This document shows, piece after piece, positions 7,641-14,978 of a stretch of DNA of 19,878 nt. The stretch is taken from contig RKRO01000209.1 in NCBI GenBank assembly GCA_007571355.1, positions 1 through 19,878 on the forward strand, written 5' to 3'. Made by a program: the position numbers and the translations under genes. Every line of letters starts with the position of its first letter. Positions within the stretch are counted from its first letter, which is position 1. The notes beneath the pieces were generated by a model, which did no database searches, had not been told where the DNA came from, and saw only the letters and a list, made by a program, of their open reading frames with translations. Origin of the DNA: Candidatus Poribacteria bacterium (GTDB lineage Bacteria > Poribacteria > WGA-4E > WGA-3G).

Positions 7641-8570
7641 ATGGTTAAGTCGAGAGTACTATTGGGCTTATCGAGTTTTTTTATTCTGATGCTCTTTATT
7701 GCGGGGTGCGCCAGCAAAGAAATAGCACCTAAACCTGTTGAGATGAGCACGGCTCCAGCTGTTTCGCTGTTGCTTACGCCTGCTGAGAAACTCACATCGG
7801 GCGAGCCTATTGAATTCAGTGTCATTGGATTTGATGCCGACGGAAAACGGACACGCGCGATCGGTGCTGTAGAATGGATAAAAACCGGCTTAACCGGTAT
7901 TCTTCAAGATGGAACATTCACACCCGATAAAACTGCTGGAGCGCACGCAGGCACGGTCACCGTCCAATCTGGTGATATGAAGGCAACGGCGCGGCTCCGT
8001 GTGATTCCATCGCTTCCATGGACGGAGGATTTCGAGGCAATCGAACTCGAAAAAGCACCTGGGCATTGGATCGGATCAGCAGGTAAATTCTTTGTCCGTG
8101 AAAAAGACGGAAATAAAATCTTAGTCAAAACACCCGCCAGAGTCGGTTTAGACCGTTCTAATGTCTACATCGGTCCCCCCACAATGACAAACTATCAAAT
8201 TCAAGTTGACCTGATGGGCACAAGAAATAAACGTAGACTACCAGATATGGGACTCATCGCAAACCGATATACGTTGGATATGCAAGGCAGGCACCAACGC
8301 TTGCAAATCCGTTCATGGGCATCAGACCTGCGAATGGCGAAGACAATCGACTTCGCTTGGGAGACGGATGTCTGGTACACTATGAAAATGATGGTAGAGA
8401 TTGTCAACGATAAAGCGATCATCCGTGGAAAGGTATGGCGAACCGGCGACCCTGAACCGGAAGCCTGGACGATCACCGCCGAAGATCCACTGCCTAATCG
8501 CGAAGGAAGTCCAGGTATCTACGGCTACTCCCCAGCAGATATCTATTATGACAATCTAAAAGTATGGTAG
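7641..8570 (+). CDS. Lipoprotein with Big-like and concanavalin A/DUF1080-like domains
   Basis: Starting at the ATG at 7641 gives a 309-residue lipoprotein: positively charged start, hydrophobic stretch L-G-L-S-S-F-F-I-L-M-L-F, then lipobox I-A-G-C with C23. An earlier ATG at 7548 overlaps the stop of the previous gene (TAATG) but would add 31 residues in front of the signal peptide, so it is less likely. Residues about 42-125 resemble a bacterial Ig-like (Big) domain. The rest (about 126-309) is a beta-rich jelly-roll with W-T-E-D-F-E, Y-I-G-P-P and a closing Y-Y-D-N-L-K-V. From memory, a similar domain is fused behind PQQ propellers in some Planctomycetes, which would fit its position between two propeller genes. 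It is probably anchored to a membrane facing the periplasm or cell surface. The ligand is unknown. Confidence 0.8.
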   Translation: MVKSRVLLGLSSFFILMLFIAGCASKEIAPKPVEMSTAPAVSLLLTPAEKLTSGEPIEFSVIGFDADGKRTRAIGAVEWIKTGLTGILQDGTFTPDKTAGAHAGTVTVQSGDMKATARLRVIPSLPWTEDFEAIELEKAPGHWIGSAGKFFVREKDGNKILVKTPARVGLDRSNVYIGPPTMTNYQIQVDLMGTRNKRRLPDMGLIANRYTLDMQGRHQRLQIRSWASDLRMAKTIDFAWETDVWYTMKMMVEIVNDKAIIRGKVWRTGDPEPEAWTITAEDPLPNREGSPGIYGYSPADIYYDNLKVW

Positions 8571-8618
8571 TTCTTTAACAAGTACCACGCCTAATAAAAA
8601 AACAAAGGAGTCATTCAA

Positions 8619-10076
8619 TTGAAACCTTTTTGGAAATCACGATCTATCTACACTATCTACATTATAAAACTTGTAATGCTTTTTACTTTTGCAGCATCTA
8701 TCGCTTCAGCAGCAGAAGAGATCGCGTTGTGGGGCGGTACGCTAAGTCGAAACATGGTCTCTGAGGAAAAAAACGTCCCCGCAAGTTGGGACTTGACAAC
8801 CGGTGAAAACATCAAGTGGACAGCGGAACTCGGTTCGCAGAGTTATGCCGGACCGCTCGTCATCGGTGGAAAAGTTTTCGTTGGAACAAACAACAAAGCA
8901 CTTTACAACCCGAAACTGACTGGCGACCGCGGAAATCTTATGGCATTTCGCGAATCCGATGGTAAATTCCTCTGGCAATCGACCCACACGAAACTCACCT
9001 CCGGTAGAGTTAACGATTGGCCCCTGCAGGGCATCTGTTCGACACCTTATGTTGAAGGGGATCGTCTCTACTACGTCTCCAACCGCTGTGAAGTTGTCTG
9101 CATTGATACTGAGGGGTTCCTTGATGGTGAAAACGACGGTCCTTTTACAGAAGAGACCGAAACGAGCGAAATTGATGGCGATATCATCTGGATTTACGAT
9201 ATGATGGATGAGTTGGATGTCTTTCCGCATAATCTTGCGACCTGTTCGCCGCTTGTCGTTGGGGATCTGCTATTCTTAGAAACGAGCAACGGCGTTGATG
9301 AAGGGCATATCCACATTCCTTCACCCGACGCGCCGTCTTTCATCGCACTGAACAAACACACGGGTGAACTCGTCTGGGAAGACGCATCCCCCGGCGAAAA
9401 TATACTGCACGGGCAGTGGTCAAATCCTGCCTACGGCGTTATTAAAGGCGTGCCGCAGGTTATCATCCCCGGCGGCGACGGTTGGGTCTACGCTTTTGAA
9501 CCAGAAACCGGCAACATCATCTGGAAGTTTGATTGTAACCCGAAGGATTCTGTCTGGGAACTTGGTGGCCGCGGCACACGCAACAACATCATCTCAACCC
9601 CAGTCGTTTATGATGATAAAGTATTTATTGCTGTCGGACAAGATCCCGAACACGGTGAAGGCGTGGGACATCTCTGGTGCATCGATGCCTCCCAAACCGG
9701 TGATGTTACCGAGACCGCTGGGATATGGCACTTCGGTGATGAGCAATTCAATCGCACGATGTCCACCGCAGCGATTGTTGATGGACTCCTCTACATCGCG
9801 GACCTTAGCGGGTTCCTCTACTGCATGGATGTCAACACCGGCGACCTTTTTTGGAAGCACGACACCTTCGCTGCCATTTGGGGGTCCCCCTATGTTGTAG
9901 ATGGCAAGGTCTACCTCGGCGACGAGGACGGCGATGTTGTGATTCTAAAAGCAGGCAAAACCGAGGAAGTATTGTTTGAAACCAACATGGGAAGTGCTGT
10001 TTATACGACACCCGTTGCAAAAGACGGCGTGCTTTATATCGTAACCCGTAATACACTGGTTGCGATTTCAGAATAA
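8619..10076 (+). CDS. Second secreted PQQ-type beta-propeller protein
   Basis: This 485-residue protein starts at TTG 8619 with AAAGGAG at 8604-8610 in front. A hydrophobic segment (about 15-30) ending A-S-A gives a signal peptide. The body repeats the propeller blade signature (for example N-K-H-T-G-E-L-V-W, E-P-E-T-G-N-I-I-W, D-V-N-T-G-D-L-F-W) with glycine-rich G-S-P-Y-V-V-D-G-K-V-Y-L strands between. The mature start A-L-W-G-G-T is a variant of the W-x-x-W-R-G-P found in the first propeller, and D-A-S-Q-T-G-D-V-T matches D-A-T-G-T-G-D-V-T there, so the two are paralogues. Its gene lies 48 bp after the lipoprotein gene, consistent with one transcript. I see no evidence for a bound quinone or haem; a structural or binding role in the periplasm is the safer reading. 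Confidence 0.85.
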   Translation: MKPFWKSRSIYTIYIIKLVMLFTFAASIASAAEEIALWGGTLSRNMVSEEKNVPASWDLTTGENIKWTAELGSQSYAGPLVIGGKVFVGTNNKALYNPKLTGDRGNLMAFRESDGKFLWQSTHTKLTSGRVNDWPLQGICSTPYVEGDRLYYVSNRCEVVCIDTEGFLDGENDGPFTEETETSEIDGDIIWIYDMMDELDVFPHNLATCSPLVVGDLLFLETSNGVDEGHIHIPSPDAPSFIALNKHTGELVWEDASPGENILHGQWSNPAYGVIKGVPQVIIPGGDGWVYAFEPETGNIIWKFDCNPKDSVWELGGRGTRNNIISTPVVYDDKVFIAVGQDPEHGEGVGHLWCIDASQTGDVTETAGIWHFGDEQFNRTMSTAAIVDGLLYIADLSGFLYCMDVNTGDLFWKHDTFAAIWGSPYVVDGKVYLGDEDGDVVILKAGKTEEVLFETNMGSAVYTTPVAKDGVLYIVTRNTLVAISE

Positions 10077-10136
10077 GAGTCCACTGGACACCAGAGTCAT
10101 TTGGAATTTATCGCATATCTTGAGAGGTGCCATCAC

Positions 10137-10742
10137 ATGGCGTATAGTAACTTTACACTGGAGACAGTCCGGCAAGCATTTGACATAGAAGAAGTTGATA
10201 TCGCCGGGCTTTTTTCCGATAGTGAACCGATGGCTCCGAGCGCACTGCTTACCGCCGTGTTGGCGCGAAATATGCCTTTAGCTACCGCCATCGGCACAGA
10301 GAAAGCAAAATCAGAACTGATCGTCGCCAATGTTCTTGTTGAACTTCGCGAACAGTTGAATCTAGACATCAGTCTCTTTTCTGGCATCGATTTCAACGTT
10401 GATAGCGAGAGTGGCCTGATAGGGGTATGTGATTTTCTGATCAGCCTGTCACCAGTCCAATTCGTGTTGGAAGCACCTGTCATCGTTCTTGTAGAAGCCA
10501 AGAAAGATGATTTAGAAGTCGGGCTTGGACAGTGTGTCGCCGAGATGATCGCAGCACAACGTTTTAATAGTGAAAAAGGTAATGAAATTCCACACGTCTA
10601 TGGGGCAACGACTTCAGGCACAGAGTGGCGGTTTCTCAAATTGAAAGGGAAAAAGCTCTACATTGATATGCTTCCCTACCCCATTGAACGCTGCGATAAA
10701 ATCCTCGGTATCCTTGCAAGTATGGTCGATCAAAAAGCCTAA
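10137..10742 (+). CDS. PD-(D/E)XK nuclease-superfamily-like protein
   Basis: This 201-residue protein has the arrangement of a PD-(D/E)XK fold: an early helix with E60 (K-A-K-S-E-L), a strand with D99 (G-V-C-D-F-L-I), then V-L-V-E-A-K-K with E120-x-K122, followed by a helix containing G-L-G-Q-C (129-133). Together D99, E120 and K122 would form the metal-dependent catalytic centre, typical of restriction-like nucleases, though many small members of this superfamily have no known substrate. I prefer the ATG at 10137, with GAGAGG at 10122-10127, over a TTG at 10101. It stands 60 bp behind the second propeller gene but is unlikely to share its function, since it has no signal peptide. No neighbouring modification enzyme is directly coupled; the methyltransferase lies 2 kb away. 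Confidence 0.65.
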   Translation: MAYSNFTLETVRQAFDIEEVDIAGLFSDSEPMAPSALLTAVLARNMPLATAIGTEKAKSELIVANVLVELREQLNLDISLFSGIDFNVDSESGLIGVCDFLISLSPVQFVLEAPVIVLVEAKKDDLEVGLGQCVAEMIAAQRFNSEKGNEIPHVYGATTSGTEWRFLKLKGKKLYIDMLPYPIERCDKILGILASMVDQKA

Positions 10743-10824
10743 ATGGCATAACCTTGACCCCGCTCAACACGTTGATTAGTTAAATTTGAAAGTACCAAGT
10801 CAATGGTACTGCGTAGAAAGTTTT

Positions 10825-11904
10825 ATGCAAATGAACCTTACCCGAAAAATTACTGAAGCCCAGAAAGCACTCGATGCACATGTCCGAGAAATCGTCAAAT
10901 GGCACTTCAGCCCAAAGACTGGCTCTCCTTTCTGGTTGGAATACGCTGAAAACCTTGACTTTGATCCACGAAAAGAGATAGGTGGGTATGCTGACCTCAA
11001 ATGCCTCGGACATTTCCAAGATGAATGGCTCCGCGGCGGCCCCGTCCGACGTTGGGTTCCCAAGGCTTATGCCAAAGAACCTATTTATGTTTTTGAAACC
11101 GGCGGCTCAACAGGGGTCCCGAAGTCTCGGATTAGCATCCGAGATTTCCATATCGATTATGAGATATTCAGTAAAACCCTCTCTGACGAGGGCTTTCCAC
11201 CTGGCAGTGATTGGCTCATGTTGGGCCCAACAGGACCCCGCCGGTTACGGCTCGCTGTTGAGCATCTCGCGCAGCATCGTGACGGCATCTGTTTCCACGT
11301 TGATCTCGACCCCCGTTGGGTGAACCAACTCGTGCGTTATGGGAAAAATGAGGAGTTAGATGCCTATAAAAACCACGTTATTTCGCAGGCACTCAACGTC
11401 CTACGTGCCCATGAAAACGTCCAGTGCCTCTTTACCACGCCGAAGCTGCTGGAGGCGTTGTGCGAAAAGATTTCCTTGCCAAAAGCCGGTATTAAGGGAA
11501 TCTTTTGTGGTGGCACGGAAATGGACGCACAATTCCACCGCTTCGCACGGGAGGAACTCGTCCCCGGCATTGACTTTATCCCGACCTACGGCAATACGCT
11601 CATGGGGTTAGCCACTTGTAAACCCTTTGATCCGGCAGATAACTATGCGATTATCTACTATCCACCGCATCCGCGCGCTGTCATTGAACTCGTTAACCCA
11701 GAAAACCCAGAGGAAACTGTCGATTACGGCGAAACCGGACGCGTCATGCTCACAACCCTAACAAAAGAATTTTTTGTGCCCCGTTTCCTTGAACGGGACG
11801 AAGCCGAACGCACTGAACCGATCCCTGAATACCCGTGGGATGGCGTTGAAAACCTCCGCCTGCTTACCCAACTCCAAGAAAGCGTCGTCGTAGGGGTTTA
11901 CTAA
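10825..11904 (+). CDS. EhpF-like adenylating enzyme (ANL superfamily, no C-terminal domain)
   Basis: This acyl-adenylate-forming enzyme has the ATP-binding loop E-T-G-G-S-T-G-V-P-K-S (residues 104-114 counted from a TTG at 10786), P-T-Y-G-N-T (266-271, the A5-like motif), and Y-G-E-T-G-R-V (314-320, the A7-like motif), then R333 and R337-D338. It ends soon after, so the flexible C-terminal domain of most ANL enzymes is missing. EhpF of Pantoea griseoluteic acid biosynthesis is a published ANL enzyme with this architecture (about 41 kDa), proposed to adenylate phenazine-1,6-dicarboxylate for reduction by EhpG. I chose the ATG at 10825 (another at 10831 is possible); the earlier TTG has no ribosome site. 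The likely partner reductase starts at 14979. The specific substrate is unknown and no phenazine genes are seen here. Confidence 0.72.
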   Translation: MQMNLTRKITEAQKALDAHVREIVKWHFSPKTGSPFWLEYAENLDFDPRKEIGGYADLKCLGHFQDEWLRGGPVRRWVPKAYAKEPIYVFETGGSTGVPKSRISIRDFHIDYEIFSKTLSDEGFPPGSDWLMLGPTGPRRLRLAVEHLAQHRDGICFHVDLDPRWVNQLVRYGKNEELDAYKNHVISQALNVLRAHENVQCLFTTPKLLEALCEKISLPKAGIKGIFCGGTEMDAQFHRFAREELVPGIDFIPTYGNTLMGLATCKPFDPADNYAIIYYPPHPRAVIELVNPENPEETVDYGETGRVMLTTLTKEFFVPRFLERDEAERTEPIPEYPWDGVENLRLLTQLQESVVVGVY

Positions 11905-11980
11905 TCATTTATGTTTAGTAAAGCAATGTGAAAGGTTCTAATCATCTACCTTGAAAAGAATTGAAGAGGAGGCAACAAAT

Positions 11981-12310
11981 ATGAAAGCAATTCAGACTGT
12001 TGAAATTCAAGATCCGGTCTACGAAGAGACCTATACCGCCCACATCAAAAAAAACGGTGCCGCGTGGATAGGGTGGATACCAGAAGTCCTCGAAGTAGAA
12101 TGTGAAGAGAACACGAGAGACGTATTGCTAAAAACGCTTGTGAAAGACCTGCATGAAGCCTTAGAAACTGAAGAAGAGACATGGGATAAGCAGATCGAGG
12201 AAGATGCTAAGGCAGGGAGATTGGATCGTTTTGCTGAAAAAGCACTTGAGAATTTCAGAGCGGGTAGGTATTACGAGATAGAAGATCTCCAGAAATTATT
12301 GGAGAAGTAG
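11981..12310 (+). CDS. Antitoxin with HicB-like N-terminus and RelB/ParD-like C-terminal tail
   Basis: This 109-residue protein starts at ATG 11981 with AGAGGAGG at 11965-11972. Residues about 17-62 (Y-T-A-H-I-K-K-N-G, W-I-G-W-I-P-E-V, then E-N-T-R-D-V-L-L-K-T-L) follow the HicB antitoxin pattern of a partially degraded RNase H-like fold. Residues 67-109 (W-D-K-Q-I-E-E-D-A-K-A-G-R-L-D with an amphipathic helix and F-R-A-G-R) resemble the tails that wrap around RelE/ParE-type toxins. The next gene, 8 bp downstream, is a RelE-like toxin, as expected for a type II toxin-antitoxin operon with the antitoxin first. It most likely neutralises that toxin and may repress its own promoter, although no separate DNA-binding domain is seen. 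Confidence 0.72.
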   Translation: MKAIQTVEIQDPVYEETYTAHIKKNGAAWIGWIPEVLEVECEENTRDVLLKTLVKDLHEALETEEETWDKQIEEDAKAGRLDRFAEKALENFRAGRYYEIEDLQKLLEK

Positions 12311-12318
12311 TTTGTTAC

Positions 12319-12571
12319 ATGAACCATATTCTTGAAGCAGATTTTTGGAAATTTTGCGCGAGACTTCCACTGAATATTCAAAGACGTGTCCCTCAAAAAT
12401 TTCAACTACTCAGGCAAAATCCAAGGTATCCATCTCTCCGTTTTAAAAAAGCTGGAGATCATTCGAATCTGTAAAGGCTATCGGTCAGTAGCACGTAGAA
12501 CAAATAATACCTTCGTCTGGTTTTGGACAGGCAAGCACGACGAGTACATCAGACGGATTCAACAGAATTGA
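12319..12571 (+). pseudogene. RelE/ParE-family toxin, frameshifted in an A6 run
   Basis: The ATG at 12319 opens a RelE-type toxin: residues D-F-W-K-F (8-12), the L-P-L-N-I-Q (16-21) helix and the N-P-R-Y-P-S-L-R-F-K (34-43) segment are typical of this family. The frame then reaches TAA at 12472. The next frame supplies the missing C-terminus, with G-Y-R-S-V-A-R-R and V-W-F-W-T-G-K-H-D-E-Y, ending TGA 12569-12571. Removing one A from the A6 run at 12445-12450 joins the two into an 83-residue toxin that reads R-F-K-K-L-E-I-I-R-I through the junction. RelE toxins are ribosome-dependent mRNA interferases; ParE relatives act on gyrase. The antitoxin upstream is intact. The shift could be real inactivation, slippage-type variation, or a homopolymer sequencing error. 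Confidence 0.75.
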
Positions 12572-12578
12572 TGAAAGT

Positions 12579-12716
12579 TTTTTCATATTCTGTTTTTTAC
12601 TGGAAAGTGACGAAGTCGAACGCGCTGAACCGATCCCTGAATACCCGTGGGATGGCGTTGAAAATCTCCGCCTGTTTACAGAACTTCAAGAAAGCGTCGT
12701 CGTAGCGGTGTATTAA
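12579..12716 (+). pseudogene. Second, decayed copy of the 3' end of the EhpF-like gene
   Basis: Bases 12609-12716 match 11797-11904, the last 36 codons of the EhpF-like gene including its stop, with 10 differences in 108 (about 91% identity by my alignment). The frame reads D-E-V-E-R-A-E-P-I-P-E-Y-P-W-D-G-V-E-N. Weaker protein-level similarity extends back to about 12579 (F-F-I-F-C-F-L-L-E-S against F-F-V-P-R-F-L-E-R). No start or adenylation motifs precede it. The toxin-antitoxin genes lie exactly between the two copies. Confidence 0.9.
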
Positions 12717-12746
12717 CCTCATAAGGATAGCGGCTAACCAAACACT

Positions 12747-14021
12747 ATGAATGTCGAGAATCGAACGCTCTTTACCAAAGATAATCTATTTGTGCTTCGA
12801 GGTATTGACAGCGAGTCTGTAGATTTAATCTATCTAGATCCACCTTTCAATTCCAATCGGAACTATGCAGCACCTATCGGGAGCCAGGCAGCAGGGGCGG
12901 CGTTTAAAGATACGTGGACCCTGTCAGATGTTGATAACGCATGGCACGGCGAAATTGCAGAGCGCGAACCTCCGCTTTACCAAGCCATACGCGCTGCCGA
13001 GTTGACGCATGGGAAGGGCATGAAGTCTTACCTGATTATGATGGCAGTGCGGTTGTTAGAGATGAAACGAGTCCTTAAAAACACAGGCAGCATATATTTG
13101 CACTGCGACCCGACAGCGAGCCATTATCTCAAAATGTTGGTAGATACTGTATTTGGCAAAGATAATTTCCGTAATGAGATCGTATGGAACTATGAAAAAT
13201 GGACAAATGCTGCCCGGTATTTCCAACGGAACCACGATATCCTCTTGATGTATTCAGTTACTGACCGGTACACTTTCAACAAGCAGTACGGCGAACTGAC
13301 AGAACGCCAGAAGCAATTGATTCAAACAGGATACAATACGGGCTCCAGCAGTGGAAAGAAAATAGTCCGCATTTACGATAGGAAAAACCCGAAAGTGCAA
13401 ACGAAACTCCCTATTTGGACAGAAGAAGGCAGAGCAATCTACGATGTCTCAATGCCTAAAGGCAAGGCTCTCAACGATGTTTGGAAAATCGCAGCTTTGA
13501 ATGGCCAAGCGAAAGAACGTTTAGGTTACCCAACACAGAAACCTATTGCTCTCTTAGAACGTATCATCAAAGCCTCGTCTAACGAAGGGGAAGTCGTGTT
13601 AGATCCCTTCTGCGGGTGTGCAACGACGTGTGTCGCAGCGGAACGACTTGGGCGACAATGGGTCGGCATTGATATTTCCGAGAAAGCAGTCGAGTTGGTC
13701 CAGATGCGTTTAGAACGGGAAGTCGGACTTTTCGGCACCGTTATCCATCGCACTGATATTCCGAAACGGAGTGAGAAACTTGCCAACTACCGCACGCATA
13801 AACACATTCTCTACGGTAAACAAGAGGGAAATTGCAACGGATGTGGAACGCACTTCCCATTCCGTAATATGACGGTAGACCATATCGTTCCAAAGTCCCA
13901 CGGAGGCACTGACCATGTGGATAACTTGCAGCTGCTTTGCGGGGCATGTAATTCAACAAAGGGTCAAAGCACCCAAGCACAACTCATCTCACGTTTAAAG
14001 ACACAAGGGGTTTTACTATAA
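12747..14021 (+). CDS. Beta-class DNA (N4/N6) methyltransferase fused to C-terminal HNH domain
   Basis: This 424-residue protein joins two enzymes. The first 330 residues are an amino-methyltransferase: catalytic motif IV D-P-P-F (31-34) comes first, a target-recognition region follows, and SAM-binding motif I L-D-P-F-C-G (285-290) lies late with T-Q-K-P (263-266) before it, an order typical of beta-class enzymes that methylate adenine N6 or cytosine N4. The last 65 residues form an HNH domain: cysteines C363, C366, C398 and C401 can bind a structural zinc, and D378-H379, N393 and N402 fit the metal-dependent nuclease motif. The combination suggests modification and cleavage in one polypeptide, though the HNH could act otherwise. 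No good ribosome site lies near the ATG; the nearest A-A-G-G-A is about 19 nt upstream. It follows the toxin-antitoxin cassette and may be part of the same insertion. Confidence 0.85.
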   Translation: MNVENRTLFTKDNLFVLRGIDSESVDLIYLDPPFNSNRNYAAPIGSQAAGAAFKDTWTLSDVDNAWHGEIAEREPPLYQAIRAAELTHGKGMKSYLIMMAVRLLEMKRVLKNTGSIYLHCDPTASHYLKMLVDTVFGKDNFRNEIVWNYEKWTNAARYFQRNHDILLMYSVTDRYTFNKQYGELTERQKQLIQTGYNTGSSSGKKIVRIYDRKNPKVQTKLPIWTEEGRAIYDVSMPKGKALNDVWKIAALNGQAKERLGYPTQKPIALLERIIKASSNEGEVVLDPFCGCATTCVAAERLGRQWVGIDISEKAVELVQMRLEREVGLFGTVIHRTDIPKRSEKLANYRTHKHILYGKQEGNCNGCGTHFPFRNMTVDHIVPKSHGGTDHVDNLQLLCGACNSTKGQSTQAQLISRLKTQGVLL

Positions 14022-14096
14022 AGAGGGATTGCCCTATTTTCCCGCGCCGCCGAGGACATTTGCTGATTTCGGAGAAAAAAAAACGGTACGCTATAG

Positions 14097-14143
14097 TAGA
14101 AGTAGGCATACACCCAGATCACGTCTGGATGGTACTACTTCTA
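14097..14143. repeat. Nested hairpin upstream of the Vgb-like gene
   Basis: An outer stem of 9 bp pairs TAGAAGTAG (14097-14105) with CTACTTCTA (14135-14143). An inner stem of 5 bp pairs CCAGA (14114-14118) with TCTGG (14124-14128). The left flank has a CTATAGTAGA box like the ones near 1700. No T-run follows. It could stop readthrough from the methyltransferase, form an mRNA leader, or be a short mobile repeat. Confidence 0.6.
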
Positions 14144-14169
14144 TATAAAAACCGAGGAGAAATCTGAAC

Positions 14170-14865
14170 ATGATAACGAAAATAGAAAAAGTCTTCCGAT
14201 CCCCCTATGCCGTGCCGAACGGCTTGCAAGTTACGGACGACGGTTTATGGATCGTTGACCAGATTACCGATAGGGTTGCCTTAGTTGAGATAACGTCAGA
14301 CCCGGATTATACTGTGCCGAAACTCATCCGCGACATCCCGAGCGAATCCTCTAACACAAGCGGTATGACGTTCGGTGACGGTTCACTCTGGTTGGCTGCA
14401 AACGGCTCTGGGGAACGTTGGCGGCCTGTCCGGAATACAGATGCCGAAACAGGCGAGATTTTTCAAGTCGATCCGGCTACCGGTGAAACGCTCGGACGCT
14501 ACCCAATACCCGATGGCGGCGGCACACACGGCGTTGAATATGATCACTATGATGAAGGACATCTCTGGGTCCAAACGCTTAAAAATCAGGTCACGCATCA
14601 GGTCAGGATTTCGGACTGGTCTGTGCAAAAGACGCTGCCGTTGCCGCATGGGCGCGGACACGGCATGGTTCGCGTTGAAGATGGGCTTTGGTCAACCCAT
14701 ACGTCTGATAGGGTCATCGTCAAGCTGGATCTTAAAGACGGCACGCCGCTTGATGTGATTGAGGTACCTGAAGATTACCCTGAGCCGCACGGGTTATCCA
14801 TCTACGGCGACGGTTTTCTGTATTGTGATGCCGCCTCCGGGTGGGTGGCAAAAATTACATGGTAA
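14170..14865 (+). CDS. Vgb/SMP-30-like beta-propeller protein, cytosolic
   Basis: This 231-residue protein begins at ATG 14170 after GAGGAG at 14154-14159. It has repeating short blades with G-L-W-I-V, G-S-L-W-L, G-H-L-W-V and G-L-W-S-T strands and loops rich in D and G, the pattern of the virginiamycin B lyase (Vgb)/gluconolactonase-like propeller superfamily. Histidines in G-T-H-G-V and G-H-G-M may be at the centre of the propeller, as in Vgb-type enzymes. No signal peptide is seen, so it should be cytosolic. Its size is somewhat short for a full six- or seven-blade protein. Lactonase or lyase activity is possible but cannot be concluded. It stands between two strong hairpins, so it may be transcribed on its own. 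Confidence 0.72.
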   Translation: MITKIEKVFRSPYAVPNGLQVTDDGLWIVDQITDRVALVEITSDPDYTVPKLIRDIPSESSNTSGMTFGDGSLWLAANGSGERWRPVRNTDAETGEIFQVDPATGETLGRYPIPDGGGTHGVEYDHYDEGHLWVQTLKNQVTHQVRISDWSVQKTLPLPHGRGHGMVRVEDGLWSTHTSDRVIVKLDLKDGTPLDVIEVPEDYPEPHGLSIYGDGFLYCDAASGWVAKITW

Positions 14866-14875
14866 AATGGTTATT

Positions 14876-14941
14876 AGTTATCGGTTATCGGTTAAGAGGT
14901 TTTCGTTTAACAAAACCCTCTTTTACTGATAACTGATAACT
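14876..14941. repeat. Long imperfect hairpin repeat
   Basis: Arm 14876-14903 (AGTTATCGGTTATCGG, then TTAAGAGGTTTT) pairs with arm 14912-14941 (AAAACCCTC, then TTTTACTGATAACTGATAACT) around an 8-nt loop. Internal direct repeats of GGTTATC and CTGATAA lie in each arm. Differences between arms are mostly G-T pairs, so the RNA could still fold. No long T-run follows. It looks like a small dispersed repeat or MITE rather than a simple terminator. Confidence 0.75.
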
Positions 14942-14945
14942 GAAA

Positions 14946-14960
14946 GCCTGCGCAGCAGGC
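14946..14960. repeat. GC-rich palindrome before the reductase gene
   Basis: GCCTGC (14946-14951) pairs exactly with GCAGGC (14955-14960) around GCA, 5 bp after the long hairpin and 18 bp before the reductase start codon. It may be part of the same repeat unit as the preceding hairpin. No poly-T follows, so an intrinsic terminator is unlikely. Confidence 0.6.
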
Positions 14961-14978
14961 GAACCGAGAACTATTAAG

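Noticed and set aside
9364..9900. 178-residue ORF inside the second propeller gene
   Set aside because: It is in another frame of a gene with a signal peptide and clear propeller repeats; its composition (S, P, T rich) is that of a shadow.
11364..11611. ORFs on both strands within the EhpF-like gene
   Set aside because: They are shadows of a gene with the ANL motifs in the correct order, and none carries a domain.
12386..12571. Independent 61-residue protein
   Set aside because: Its second half is the C-terminus of the RelE-like toxin, whose N-terminus lies in the previous frame. The ATG at 12386 lies inside the toxin and lacks a ribosome site.
12523..12705. 60-residue ORF across the toxin end and duplicated segment
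   Set aside because: It reads the duplicated EhpF-like 3' end in a wrong frame and has no recognisable domain.
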